A DNA stretch of 64,000 bases from Ectopseudomonas khazarica (GTDB taxonomy: Bacteria; Pseudomonadota; Gammaproteobacteria; Pseudomonadales; Pseudomonadaceae), in NCBI RefSeq assembly GCF_004521985.1, contig NZ_SBHZ01000013.1, positions 94,446 to 158,445 on the forward strand. Reading direction: 5' to 3'. Below the pieces are notes generated by a model. It was not told the DNA's origin. It saw only the letters and a list, made by a program, of their open reading frames with translations, and ran no database searches. The position numbers were made by a program, and so were the translations under genes. Positions 33,061 through 40,097 of the stretch are shown here, piece after piece (the first letter of the stretch is position 1; every line of letters starts with the position of its first letter).

Positions 33061-33689
33061 TCAAGACTGAAGGTGTTTACACCGGTGAGTTCCTCCTCTC
33101 AGAGGCCAACGGTTCGCGCAGCCGCGAGGAGGTGGTTATCGCCGCTGGCTCCGGCATCCTCAAGGCTGGCACGCTGATCGCTCTGATCACCGCTGCCAAT
33201 GCACTGACCCCGGTTGCCGATGCCGGCAATACCGGTAACGGCACCATTGGTTCGGTGACTGTTACCAGCGCGGCCATCAGCGGCGCCTATCTCCTCGCCA
33301 TCTCCGAGGCGGCCGAGAACGGCGGCAAGTTCGAACTGGTCGACCCGACCGGTGCGCAGGTGGGTGAAGGGACCGTAGGCCAGGCCTTCACCGGTGGCGG
33401 CCTGACCTTCACCCTGAGCGGAGGTGCCACCGACTTCGCCGAAGGCGATGGCTTCACGCTGACTGTGCTGGCCAACCTGGGTGAGTACACGGCCTACGAC
33501 GATGACGGCGCCGACGATGGTCGCCGCGCCGCCAGCGGCATCCTGTTCGCTTCGGTGGACGCCACCACCAACGACGTACGCGCTGTGGGCGTGATGCGTG
33601 ACGCCGAAGTGATCGAGAGCCTGCTTACCGGCCTGGATGCCAACGGCCGCGCCGATCTGCAGGCCACCGGCATCGTCATTCGCAGCTGA
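33057..33689 (+). CDS. head decoration protein, gpD family with inserted domain
   Basis: A 210-residue protein. The ends match the lambda gpD-type fold: YTGEFLLSEANGSRSREEVVIAAGSGILKAGTLI at the start and AASGILFASVDATTNDVRAVGVMRDAEVI near the end. About 85 residues (from NTGNGTIGSVTV to FTLTV), Gly/Thr-rich and beta-type, are inserted, nearly doubling the size of gpD. It starts after a strong AAAGGAGG site. It probably stabilises the expanded capsid; the insert may project outward. Confidence 0.87.
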   Translation: MIKTEGVYTGEFLLSEANGSRSREEVVIAAGSGILKAGTLIALITAANALTPVADAGNTGNGTIGSVTVTSAAISGAYLLAISEAAENGGKFELVDPTGAQVGEGTVGQAFTGGGLTFTLSGGATDFAEGDGFTLTVLANLGEYTAYDDDGADDGRRAASGILFASVDATTNDVRAVGVMRDAEVIESLLTGLDANGRADLQATGIVIRS

Positions 33690-33716
33690 ACGCCAATCCC
33701 TTCGACTCAACACCCC

Positions 33717-33738
33717 AAGCCCCGCAGGTGCGGGGCTT
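33717..33738 (+). terminator. terminator-like hairpin before the major capsid gene
   Basis: AAGCCCCGC-AGGT-GCGGGGCTT; the T tract is short (TTCGCATTT), so termination may be partial. It lies 21 bp before the capsid start. Confidence 0.55.
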
Positions 33739-33758
33739 CGCATTTCTAGGAGCCCATA

Positions 33759-34757
33759 ATGGCCGAAATCACGATTTTTCAGGACGAGGCGTTCGGCGTA
33801 ACCGCGCTGCTCGCCGTCATCAACGAAGAACACGTACTGCCGGGTCAGATCGCTGCCGCTGGTTTGTTCGAAGAGCAGGGCGTCGCCGGTACCACCGTGC
33901 AGATCGAAAAGGACGGTATGACCCTCGCTCTGGTCAAGGCCGCCCCACGCGGCGCCCCGGGCCAGGCGGTGACCGGCGACAAGCGCAGCATGATCCCGTT
34001 CAACACCGTCCACCTGCCGCAGACCTTCCAGATTCTGGCGGACGAGATCCAGGGCATCCGCGCTGTCGGTAGCCTCACCGAACTGATGCAGGTGCAAGCC
34101 TACGTCGCGCGCCGTATCGAGAAGGTACGCCGCCAGCTCGATCTCACCCACGAGTACCAGCGCATTGGCGCCATCAAGGGCAAGGTAGTGGATGCCGATG
34201 GCACGAGTGTCTTGTTCGACATCTTCCAGCGCTTCGACATTACCCGGCCCAAGGCTTTCAGCCTGGAGTTGGACAACCCCGATACCGACGTGTCGGCGAA
34301 GTGCGCCGAGATCCTCGACGCCCAGGACGATGTACTCGGCAACGTCACCAGCACCGGCGCGCATGCCTACTGCGGCAAAGTGCTCTGGTCCAAACTGATC
34401 GCTCACAAGAGCGTGCGAGAGGCCTATCTGAACTGGCAGGCAGCCTCGCAATTGATGGGTGATCGTCGTGTGCCGTTCGAGTTCGGCGGCATCACCTGGG
34501 AGCGTTACAAGGGCAAGATCGGCAAAACCCCGTTCGTGGCCGATGACCGCGCACATGTGGTGCCCATGGGTGTGCCGGAGCTGTTCATCAGCGCCTTCGC
34601 CCCGGCCGACTATATGGAGACGGTCAACACCGAAGGTATGCCGTATTACTCCAAGCTGGAGATGATGAAGTTCGGCAAGGGCGTGGAAGGCGAGGCGCAG
34701 TCCAACCCCCTGCACCTGTGCACCCGTCCGGCGTCCGTCCGTGAGCTGACCATCTGA
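33759..34757 (+). CDS. major capsid protein, lambda gpE family
   Basis: A 332-residue HK97-fold coat protein. It starts MAEITIFQDEAFGVTALLAVIN; PFNTVHLPQTFQILADEIQGIRAVGS and ARRIEKVRRQLDLTHEYQRIGAIKG are typical of gpE, and the end has the usual MKFGKGVEGEAQSNPLHLCTRP. Located between decoration and head-completion genes as in lambda. Confidence 0.95.
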   Translation: MAEITIFQDEAFGVTALLAVINEEHVLPGQIAAAGLFEEQGVAGTTVQIEKDGMTLALVKAAPRGAPGQAVTGDKRSMIPFNTVHLPQTFQILADEIQGIRAVGSLTELMQVQAYVARRIEKVRRQLDLTHEYQRIGAIKGKVVDADGTSVLFDIFQRFDITRPKAFSLELDNPDTDVSAKCAEILDAQDDVLGNVTSTGAHAYCGKVLWSKLIAHKSVREAYLNWQAASQLMGDRRVPFEFGGITWERYKGKIGKTPFVADDRAHVVPMGVPELFISAFAPADYMETVNTEGMPYYSKLEMMKFGKGVEGEAQSNPLHLCTRPASVRELTI

Positions 34758-34759
34758 CC

Positions 34760-35071
34760 ATGGCCGGCTTCGGTGACTGCATCGCCGCGCTCGACGATGC
34801 AGTGATGGACAGCCTCAGCGACGGCACCGCCACGTACCTGAGCCGCACTGGCCAGGTACTGGCGGAAGGTGTGCCGGTGATCGTCGAGAAGGACGTCGAG
34901 CGCTTTGGCGAGGGTGGGGCGGTTGATCGGGTGCGCACGCACGAAGTGCAAAAGCGCTATCTGCAACCCTTCGACCGCCAAGGCGCCTTCGTCATGGACG
35001 GCAAGACCTGGCACATCGACGGCATCGAGCGCGATGACGGCCACATGATCACCCTCTACGTGGTGCCCTGA
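34760..35071 (+). CDS. head-tail connector, gpFII-like
   Basis: A 103-residue protein that should form the tail-attachment ring. The pattern of a helix (GDCIAALDDAVMDSLSDG), a beta-barrel with VPVIVEKDVERFGEGG, and the end GKTWHIDGIERDDGHMITLYVV matches gpFII-type proteins. It starts two bases after the capsid stop codon. Confidence 0.78.
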   Translation: MAGFGDCIAALDDAVMDSLSDGTATYLSRTGQVLAEGVPVIVEKDVERFGEGGAVDRVRTHEVQKRYLQPFDRQGAFVMDGKTWHIDGIERDDGHMITLYVVP

Positions 35072-35072
35072 C

Positions 35073-35516
35073 ATGACCCAACCCATCGACATGCAGTCAG
35101 CGATTTTCGCCGAGCTAAAGGCCTTGCTCGCATCGGTGCCGAACTTCGGCGCAGAGGTGATCGAGGATGACGTGCTGCGCGTGATCGATGCTGACGACGA
35201 AGGGCTGCCGTATGACCTGATCATCCTGCAGCCCGGCACGACTGAGGAAGTCGAGCGGCAGGCATCGAGCGGTGTGCGCGAGCGACTCACCGTCAACATC
35301 ACCCTGATGACCCGGCGTCGCGATTACCTCGCTGCGCTGCGTGCAGGTCGCTTGGCGGTGAAGGTACAGCTCGCGGGCAAACAGCTCGGCCTCAAACAAG
35401 CGGGCGTCCAGCAGGGCGCCTTCCAACCCGAAACCCCTATGGCGCCGCGCAACGGCCGGCGCTGGGCTGCTCAGGTGATGCCGGTTCAGATCCCCTACGT
35501 GCAGCTGTTCAAGTGA
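35073..35516 (+). CDS. tail completion / tail terminator protein, gpU-like position
   Basis: A 147-residue protein between head-tail connector and tail tube. It has an N-terminal helix (QSAIFAELKALLASVPN) and a beta-rich body (YDLIILQPGTTEEVERQASSGVRERLTVNITLMTRR), the plan of tail terminators. Direct likeness to lambda gpU is weak; the call leans on gene order. Confidence 0.6.
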   Translation: MTQPIDMQSAIFAELKALLASVPNFGAEVIEDDVLRVIDADDEGLPYDLIILQPGTTEEVERQASSGVRERLTVNITLMTRRRDYLAALRAGRLAVKVQLAGKQLGLKQAGVQQGAFQPETPMAPRNGRRWAAQVMPVQIPYVQLFK

Positions 35517-35527
35517 GGAACACCCCC

Positions 35528-35719
35528 ATGCCCAAGATCAACGTGGCAAAACCCTTCAACTACCAGAAGGGCGGCAAGGTGCAACACTTCGCCAAAGGCG
35601 ACCAAACCGTGGACGACGACGTAGCCGAGCATGCCAAGCAGCGTGGCTATCTGGTAGGTGCTAAGGCCAAGGCCGGCGCTGCTGAGCCAGAAGCAAAGCC
35701 GGCCGCTGAGCCCAAGTAA
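35528..35719 (+). CDS. small phage protein
   Basis: A 63-residue Lys/Ala-rich protein (KPFNYQKGGKVQHFAKGDQTVDDDVAEHAKQRGY). Similar short proteins often stand just before the tail tube gene in Pseudomonas siphophages; their role is unknown to me. GAGGA lies before the ATG. Confidence 0.65.
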   Translation: MPKINVAKPFNYQKGGKVQHFAKGDQTVDDDVAEHAKQRGYLVGAKAKAGAAEPEAKPAAEPK

Positions 35720-35759
35720 CCGCCCCTCCCGCACCCCCCACGATCATTAGGAGAGTCCC

Positions 35760-36512
35760 ATGGCTCAGATCGACCGTTCGTTCATCGGCGAGGGCATTCC
35801 GTACGCTCGTCTCTACCAGACGCAGGACCCGCTGATCGATATCGGCAACTGCGACGCCTTCAACATCAGCTTCACCACTGACCGCCAGACGCTGCGCAAC
35901 TATCGCGGCGGTGGCGGCAACCGCAACGTGCGCGAGCAGGTCACCGACGTGACCTCGACCATCGGCATGTACGACATGACCGCCACCAACCTGTCGCGCG
36001 TGACGCGCTCCACTGTCACCCCGATTGCTGCGGGTACTGTCACCGATGAGCTGCGCATCAGCGCGGGCGTCGAGGGCGAGCTGATCCCGCTCAAACACCT
36101 GCCCGACCTCACCCAGGCAGTCACCGTGAAGACTGCTGCCGATGCCGAGCTGCAGGCCGGTACTGACTACCTGCTCACCCCGCATGGGCTGATCGTCACC
36201 GCCGGCAGCAACATCGATGACACCGGCGTGAAGGTCTCCTACACCAAGCTGAAGTCCAGCGCGGTGCAGATGCTCAACGGCAGCCAGGTTGAGCTGGAAA
36301 TGTTCATCGCCGGCCTCAACGATGCGCAGAGCGGCGAGCCGTACACGCTGCACCTGAAGCGTGTGAAGTTCGGCCTCCTGAGCGAGCTGCCGGTGTTTGG
36401 CCAGGAATACCTGCGCCTGGAAGGCCCGGCCGAGTTGCTGGCCGATCCGCTGGTGACCGCCACCGACCTGTCCAAGTTCTGCGAGATGAACATCGTGGAA
36501 AAGGCGGCGTGA
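35760..36512 (+). CDS. major tail tube protein
   Basis: A 250-residue protein preceded by TAGGAGAG. Beta-rich with IGNCDAFNISFTTDRQTLRNYRGGGGN, VTSTIGMYDMTATNLSRVT and LHLKRVKFGLLSELPVFGQEYLRLEG, consistent with tail tube subunits of long-tailed phages. Position (after the terminator-like gene, before the tape-measure region) supports the call. It should polymerise around the tape measure to form the flexible tube. Confidence 0.8.
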   Translation: MAQIDRSFIGEGIPYARLYQTQDPLIDIGNCDAFNISFTTDRQTLRNYRGGGGNRNVREQVTDVTSTIGMYDMTATNLSRVTRSTVTPIAAGTVTDELRISAGVEGELIPLKHLPDLTQAVTVKTAADAELQAGTDYLLTPHGLIVTAGSNIDDTGVKVSYTKLKSSAVQMLNGSQVELEMFIAGLNDAQSGEPYTLHLKRVKFGLLSELPVFGQEYLRLEGPAELLADPLVTATDLSKFCEMNIVEKAA

Positions 36513-36693
36513 TACAGATGGCCAGGGATGGCCTTTCGTCAAGGGGTAGCACCTGGTGGCTGTCAGGCTTAGCGGCTGCTATTCAACAGATCGTTGACTA
36601 AACTGCATTTACTGATCAAAAATGGGTCAACGGTTGCCAATGCAATAGCATCGTTCGGATTCACGGCTGTCGATTTTGCAGCGCGGAGTCAAG

Positions 36694-37254
36694 GTGAACA
36701 ATTCTTTTCGGAGCAGCTCGATGAGCTTGATGAGGAATCTCGCGCCGGCGATTCTATCGGGGGCGGTTGGGATTATGACTAGCTACACCACCGTCGCCTC
36801 GGCGGATACGGTGCGGTATGCCATCGACTATACGCAGCAGCTTTCTCAAGAAGATTTGATTGTCGCCAATAAAATCAATGCTTTCGTGAAGCAGTGTCGC
36901 AACATGGAACTGGAGACAAAGGCTGCCATAAAAGAAGCCTGTGCGATGTCTACCGCCAAGCTGGGAAGCCTGCTTTCGGACAGTGAGTACGCTGAAATGC
37001 TCGGGTACATCGAGCAGGTTCGCAGCACGGAACTAAAGTTAAAGGTAGTAGACGTTCCAGACCAGTTCGTGTTGCTCCATGCTGAGCTGCGCCGTTCGCT
37101 TGCCAAGCTCCGCTCGAGCATGGTGCTGCTGCACGACGTGACTTTACAGGCCATGAAAGCTCCCGTAATTGTACCTGGCCACGCAGATCCAGAAGCAATT
37201 CGCGCGCTAGCTGCCCATACGACGCGCCGGCTTATTGAGTTGGCGAAAGCATAA
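36694..37254 (+). CDS. possible exported partner of the YafO-type toxin
   Basis: A 186-residue protein from a GTG with GGAG six bases upstream; an ATG at 36721 is possible. Residues about 10-37 (MSLMRNLAPAILSGAVGIMTSYTTVASA) look like a signal peptide with an Ala-Ser-Ala cleavage site, followed by a helical domain. It ends immediately before the YafO-family gene, where an antitoxin is expected, but it is twice the size of YafN and lacks its features. A 62-residue frame beginning TTG at 36594 overlaps its start and is unconvincing. Base composition is AT-richer than the tail genes. Confidence 0.6.
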   Translation: MNNSFRSSSMSLMRNLAPAILSGAVGIMTSYTTVASADTVRYAIDYTQQLSQEDLIVANKINAFVKQCRNMELETKAAIKEACAMSTAKLGSLLSDSEYAEMLGYIEQVRSTELKLKVVDVPDQFVLLHAELRRSLAKLRSSMVLLHDVTLQAMKAPVIVPGHADPEAIRALAAHTTRRLIELAKA

Positions 37255-37692
37255 GTGGGATCTGTCACTGTCGAGTTTCACCACCTATCGTTCAAAGAGT
37301 TCTTCAGTGATCCTCTGGCTGCTTATCCGACGCTCGCTGAGGATCTGGCGCGAGATTTCAGGATCTATAAGGAGGCTGGCGTTCTTCCTAGCTACTTCGG
37401 CTGCGACGTTCCCTACCTGCAGCCTCAGCTGGCTTTCAACGTAAACCTGATGCACATTCACCTATGCCTGCCGCCCGATACGTTCCCGGCCAATCTTCCG
37501 CAACCTGATCGAAAGTGCAGGAAGGGTGCCCCCCACAAGGATGCAGCACTGATTTACGTCAGGGGTGAGCTCGAGGAGGATAAATACTGCATTCTCGGCG
37601 TGCTCTATCCGGATGCGCATGCGAAGGCGCGCGTGGACAAAACCATGCGATACCTCGCCCGGTTAGCGAAGGAGTTCAGAGATGAAAACTGA
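37255..37692 (+). CDS. YafO-family toxin (type II ribosome-dependent RNase)
   Basis: A 145-residue protein from GTG. The core ARDFRIYKEAGVLPSYFGCDVPY, MHIHLCLPPDTFP, DAALIYVRGELEEDKYCILGVLYPDAHAKARVDKTMRYLARLAKEFRDE follows E. coli YafO closely in order and spacing. YafO cleaves mRNA on the ribosome and arrests growth. The gene starts directly at the stop codon of the preceding gene, so the two are coupled. It is phage cargo inside the tail gene cluster. Confidence 0.85.
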   Translation: MGSVTVEFHHLSFKEFFSDPLAAYPTLAEDLARDFRIYKEAGVLPSYFGCDVPYLQPQLAFNVNLMHIHLCLPPDTFPANLPQPDRKCRKGAPHKDAALIYVRGELEEDKYCILGVLYPDAHAKARVDKTMRYLARLAKEFRDEN

Positions 37693-37717
37693 AAGCCCCG
37701 CAGATGCGGGGCTTTTT
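37692..37717 (+). terminator. intrinsic terminator after the YafO gene
   Basis: AAAGCCCCGC-AGAT-GCGGGGCTTT with a five-T run, immediately after the YafO stop codon. It separates the rightward cargo from the convergent leftward genes. Confidence 0.92.
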
Positions 37718-37745
37718 ATTGGGTGGCTGAAATGGCTGCGCATAC

Positions 37746-38333
37746 CTAGTCAGGGAGGGAGGCAATAAATGCTTCAGCCTGTCTCGTGTAATGCCAAATA
37801 GGTTCACCCTTTTTGTCAGTCTCGGGAATCAACAATTTCGCCTCGCAGAGCATTCTTATGTCGTCTGTGAGGAAATTAGGCTCTTTTATAGGAAGTTTTC
37901 CGGCTAATCCATCTAGCGGAACTAAAAATTTGAATCCGTAATGAATCTGAAGGGAGAGTTTGCTGGTTCCGGTTTTTTTAAACTGCTTCAAAATCCAGAT
38001 CGCTTGATCTGAAAGAACAGCATCCGGCCGAATGCTCTTGCTCAGCTCGCCGAAACCTGAAAGGGCGGAAGTGATGGCTGCCAATGCGTCGTCGATGCGG
38101 CTCAGACTTTCGCTGAGCACCTCTTGGCTCTGATGCAGGATGGCCTTGATGCTAATCGTGGTGCCCTGATTCTGCTCGATCAGTGACTTGAGTTCGGCAT
38201 GGTTGCTCTCGGCAAGCCACTGCATGAACTCGTTGAAGTCCTGGCTCTTGGCGCTGTCGCGGCCGGATTTGAATTGGCCGATAAGGCCGATGATCGAGGC
38301 TAGGGCGGCGGTGCCAGTGCTCAGCGGTTCCAT
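37746..38333 (-). CDS. unknown cargo protein, possible membrane-anchored helical protein
   Basis: A 195-residue protein starting MEPLSTGTAALASIIGLIGQF, a short hydrophobic segment, then long amphipathic helices (SQEVLSESLSRIDDALAAITSAL) likely to form coiled coils, then a C-terminal winged-helix-like part (DDIRMLCEAKLLIPETDKKGEPIWHYT). It is transcribed against the tail genes, 47 bp after another leftward gene. No family recognised. Confidence 0.7.
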   Translation of the reverse strand: MEPLSTGTAALASIIGLIGQFKSGRDSAKSQDFNEFMQWLAESNHAELKSLIEQNQGTTISIKAILHQSQEVLSESLSRIDDALAAITSALSGFGELSKSIRPDAVLSDQAIWILKQFKKTGTSKLSLQIHYGFKFLVPLDGLAGKLPIKEPNFLTDDIRMLCEAKLLIPETDKKGEPIWHYTRQAEAFIASLPD

Positions 38334-38380
38334 TCTGTTTCTCTCAGAGAGGTTTATGAAGTTTGATTTTTGGTAAGAGG

Positions 38381-39100
38381 TCACCCTTGGGTTAATGCAA
38401 TACAAATTCTTTCAGGTGTTTCGGATCTCCAGACGCGAAACGAGTGGTGTGTACGAAATCGCTTGTGATACCTGTCGGACGAGACTTTGAAGTTGACTAT
38501 TAGATAACCATCACGCTTTAGATCGTCATCGTAAGTAAAGCCGAAGCTTTCAATTTCTTGATGATCTTTTTCCGCTCTGGATAGATAGGTGCGGATGATC
38601 TCTGATTCAATTTCTTCTTGTGTTGCGCTTCGTTTTTTGTTCTGGTTTCGTAATGCTGTTTTCTTGAAGGCTTTGTAGAGTGTTATGTAGTTATCTACTT
38701 TTGTAGATGTGGTTAGCCAGAGCATTTCGTACATAATGCTAATCGCTGCCGCGATAAGGCTGTATGCGAGAAGCTCTTGCTGGAGAGGCCTTGCACTAAT
38801 TTTGGCTGCTGTAATCAATAAGCCGAAAATTGCGGCGAGCAAAATGAATAGTATGAGGTAGGTGTAGCGTTTTGTTATTAGTTTTGTGATTTCAATATGG
38901 CTGTTCCTGATGTTTTTTATTTTTAGTAATTTGTTCTTTCTTCTTGAACGCCAATGCCCTCTGAGTTTTCCTCTTGTGTGATTCATCAGATAGCTGCTGG
39001 TTGCGCTAATAAAGTGTTCTACTCGATCCCAGCGCTTGGCGAGGAATACGGAGATGATGAGTACCACCCACCAAGGGGGGTTCAAGACATATTCAGGCAT
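38381..39100 (-). CDS. unknown AT-rich cargo membrane protein
   Basis: A 239-residue protein with an N-terminal span (VVLIISVFLAKRW), two central spans (YLILFILLAAIFGLLITAA and LLAYSLIAAAISIMYEML) and a charged C-terminal domain ending in RTHHSFRVWRSETPERICIALTQG. Composition is strikingly AT-rich. It heads a two-gene leftward operon. Such paired membrane and soluble proteins within phage cargo are often immunity or exclusion genes, but nothing here proves it. Confidence 0.7.
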   Translation of the reverse strand: MPEYVLNPPWWVVLIISVFLAKRWDRVEHFISATSSYLMNHTRGKLRGHWRSRRKNKLLKIKNIRNSHIEITKLITKRYTYLILFILLAAIFGLLITAAKISARPLQQELLAYSLIAAAISIMYEMLWLTTSTKVDNYITLYKAFKKTALRNQNKKRSATQEEIESEIIRTYLSRAEKDHQEIESFGFTYDDDLKRDGYLIVNFKVSSDRYHKRFRTHHSFRVWRSETPERICIALTQG

Positions 39101-39611
39101 GTAGATACGGGGTCCTTCCGATTTGACTAGGAGGGACTGTAGCCAAACGCCAGCACAGGCAACAAGTGTTGTTTGCTGGTGGGGGCAGGTTGTTCCTGTA
39201 CCGCGGGGCTCGACGCGGGAATTGACCTCGCTGCCGAACTGGGCGCAACCCGGTAGCTGGTTGTGCCGGACTTGCCCGAGTCGCAGCGCTGGCAGTACGA
39301 ACTGTAGCAGCACATCCGCGCTCACCTGGTGGCCAACAGTTGGCCGCAAGGGTTTAGCGGTCAGCAGGTGAGCGACGCGCTGGGCCAGGTCAATTATCGC
39401 GGTACGCAAATAGGTGTAGGCGATGTCTTGGCTTATTGGGCTACAAACGCATCGCCTGAGCACGGCGGGCCGGCCCTATGTCTATGTGCTGAATACGTTG
39501 CCCGCTACGGCGTGAATATAGCATCGCGGAAAGTACTCGGCCTTAGTCGAGTTTCGGTGCTGGCAATGTGATGGTAGATTCAGCCTTATCAACAACAGGG
39601 GTGAGAATGCC
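39101..39611. pseudogene. degraded coding remnant between cargo genes
   Basis: About 510 bp without an intact gene. One plus-strand frame reads LPESQRWQYEL, an in-frame TAG at 39304, then QHIRAHLVANSWPQGFSGQQVSDALGQVNYRGTQIGVGDVLAYWAT. This looks like real protein sequence interrupted by a nonsense codon. An 80-codon frame from GTG 39329 remains open. It could be the relic of a displaced phage gene; the family is not recognised. Confidence 0.4.
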
Positions 39612-40019
39612 ATGGAAGCTGTAGCGTCCGAAAAAGTGTTTTTTGATCAGCATGGGATCAAGGTAACAAACGCGCGATTCATCGCGCACAAGCAGACTTA
39701 TGCGATGGCGTCAGTCAGTTCAGTCAAAGTCGGAGTGACCGACCTGACTCCCTCGAAGACAGGGCCCATTGCGCTCATTGTGATCGGCACTCTATGGCTG
39801 CTTGGCGCTTTAGCCTCCCCGGGCTTGATGGCCAAGCTTGTGCCGCTCGTGATCGTGGTACTGGGAGTTATGTGGTTCAGAGCCATCAAACCGCGTTTTG
39901 AGTACAAGATTGTGCTCACTACCTCTTCTGGAGAAACCACAGCGCTGACTAGCAATAGCGAGCCGGATATCAGGGTCGTTGAGGATGCGTTGAACGAGGC
40001 AATTGTCTATCGCGGGTAA
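39612..40019 (+). CDS. DUF6232-like small membrane protein
   Basis: A 135-residue protein: an N-terminal strand region (EKVFFDQHGIKVTNARFIAHKQTYAMASVSSVKV), two hydrophobic spans (GPIALIVIGTLWLLGALA and LVPLVIVVLGVMWFRAI), and a C-terminal beta region (YKIVLTTSSGETTALTSNSEPDI). This is the plan of DUF6232 proteins, whose function is unknown. It is the last cargo gene before the tape measure. Confidence 0.75.
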   Translation: MEAVASEKVFFDQHGIKVTNARFIAHKQTYAMASVSSVKVGVTDLTPSKTGPIALIVIGTLWLLGALASPGLMAKLVPLVIVVLGVMWFRAIKPRFEYKIVLTTSSGETTALTSNSEPDIRVVEDALNEAIVYRG

Positions 40020-40056
40020 GAGAGCCTGCAGTACGGATTGAACAACCGTTAATTCC

Positions 40057-40080
40057 AAAACCCGCTTCGGCGGGTTTTTT
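40057..40080 (+). terminator. intrinsic terminator before the tape measure gene
   Basis: AAAACCCGC-TTCG-GCGGGTTTTTT, 18 bp before the next start codon. Confidence 0.9.
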
Positions 40081-40097
40081 GTTGCCTGGAGAAAAGT

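Noticed and set aside
36594..36782. A 62-codon gene from TTG as the YafO antitoxin
   Set aside because: No ribosome site, large overlap with the better-supported gene at 36694, and no antitoxin likeness.
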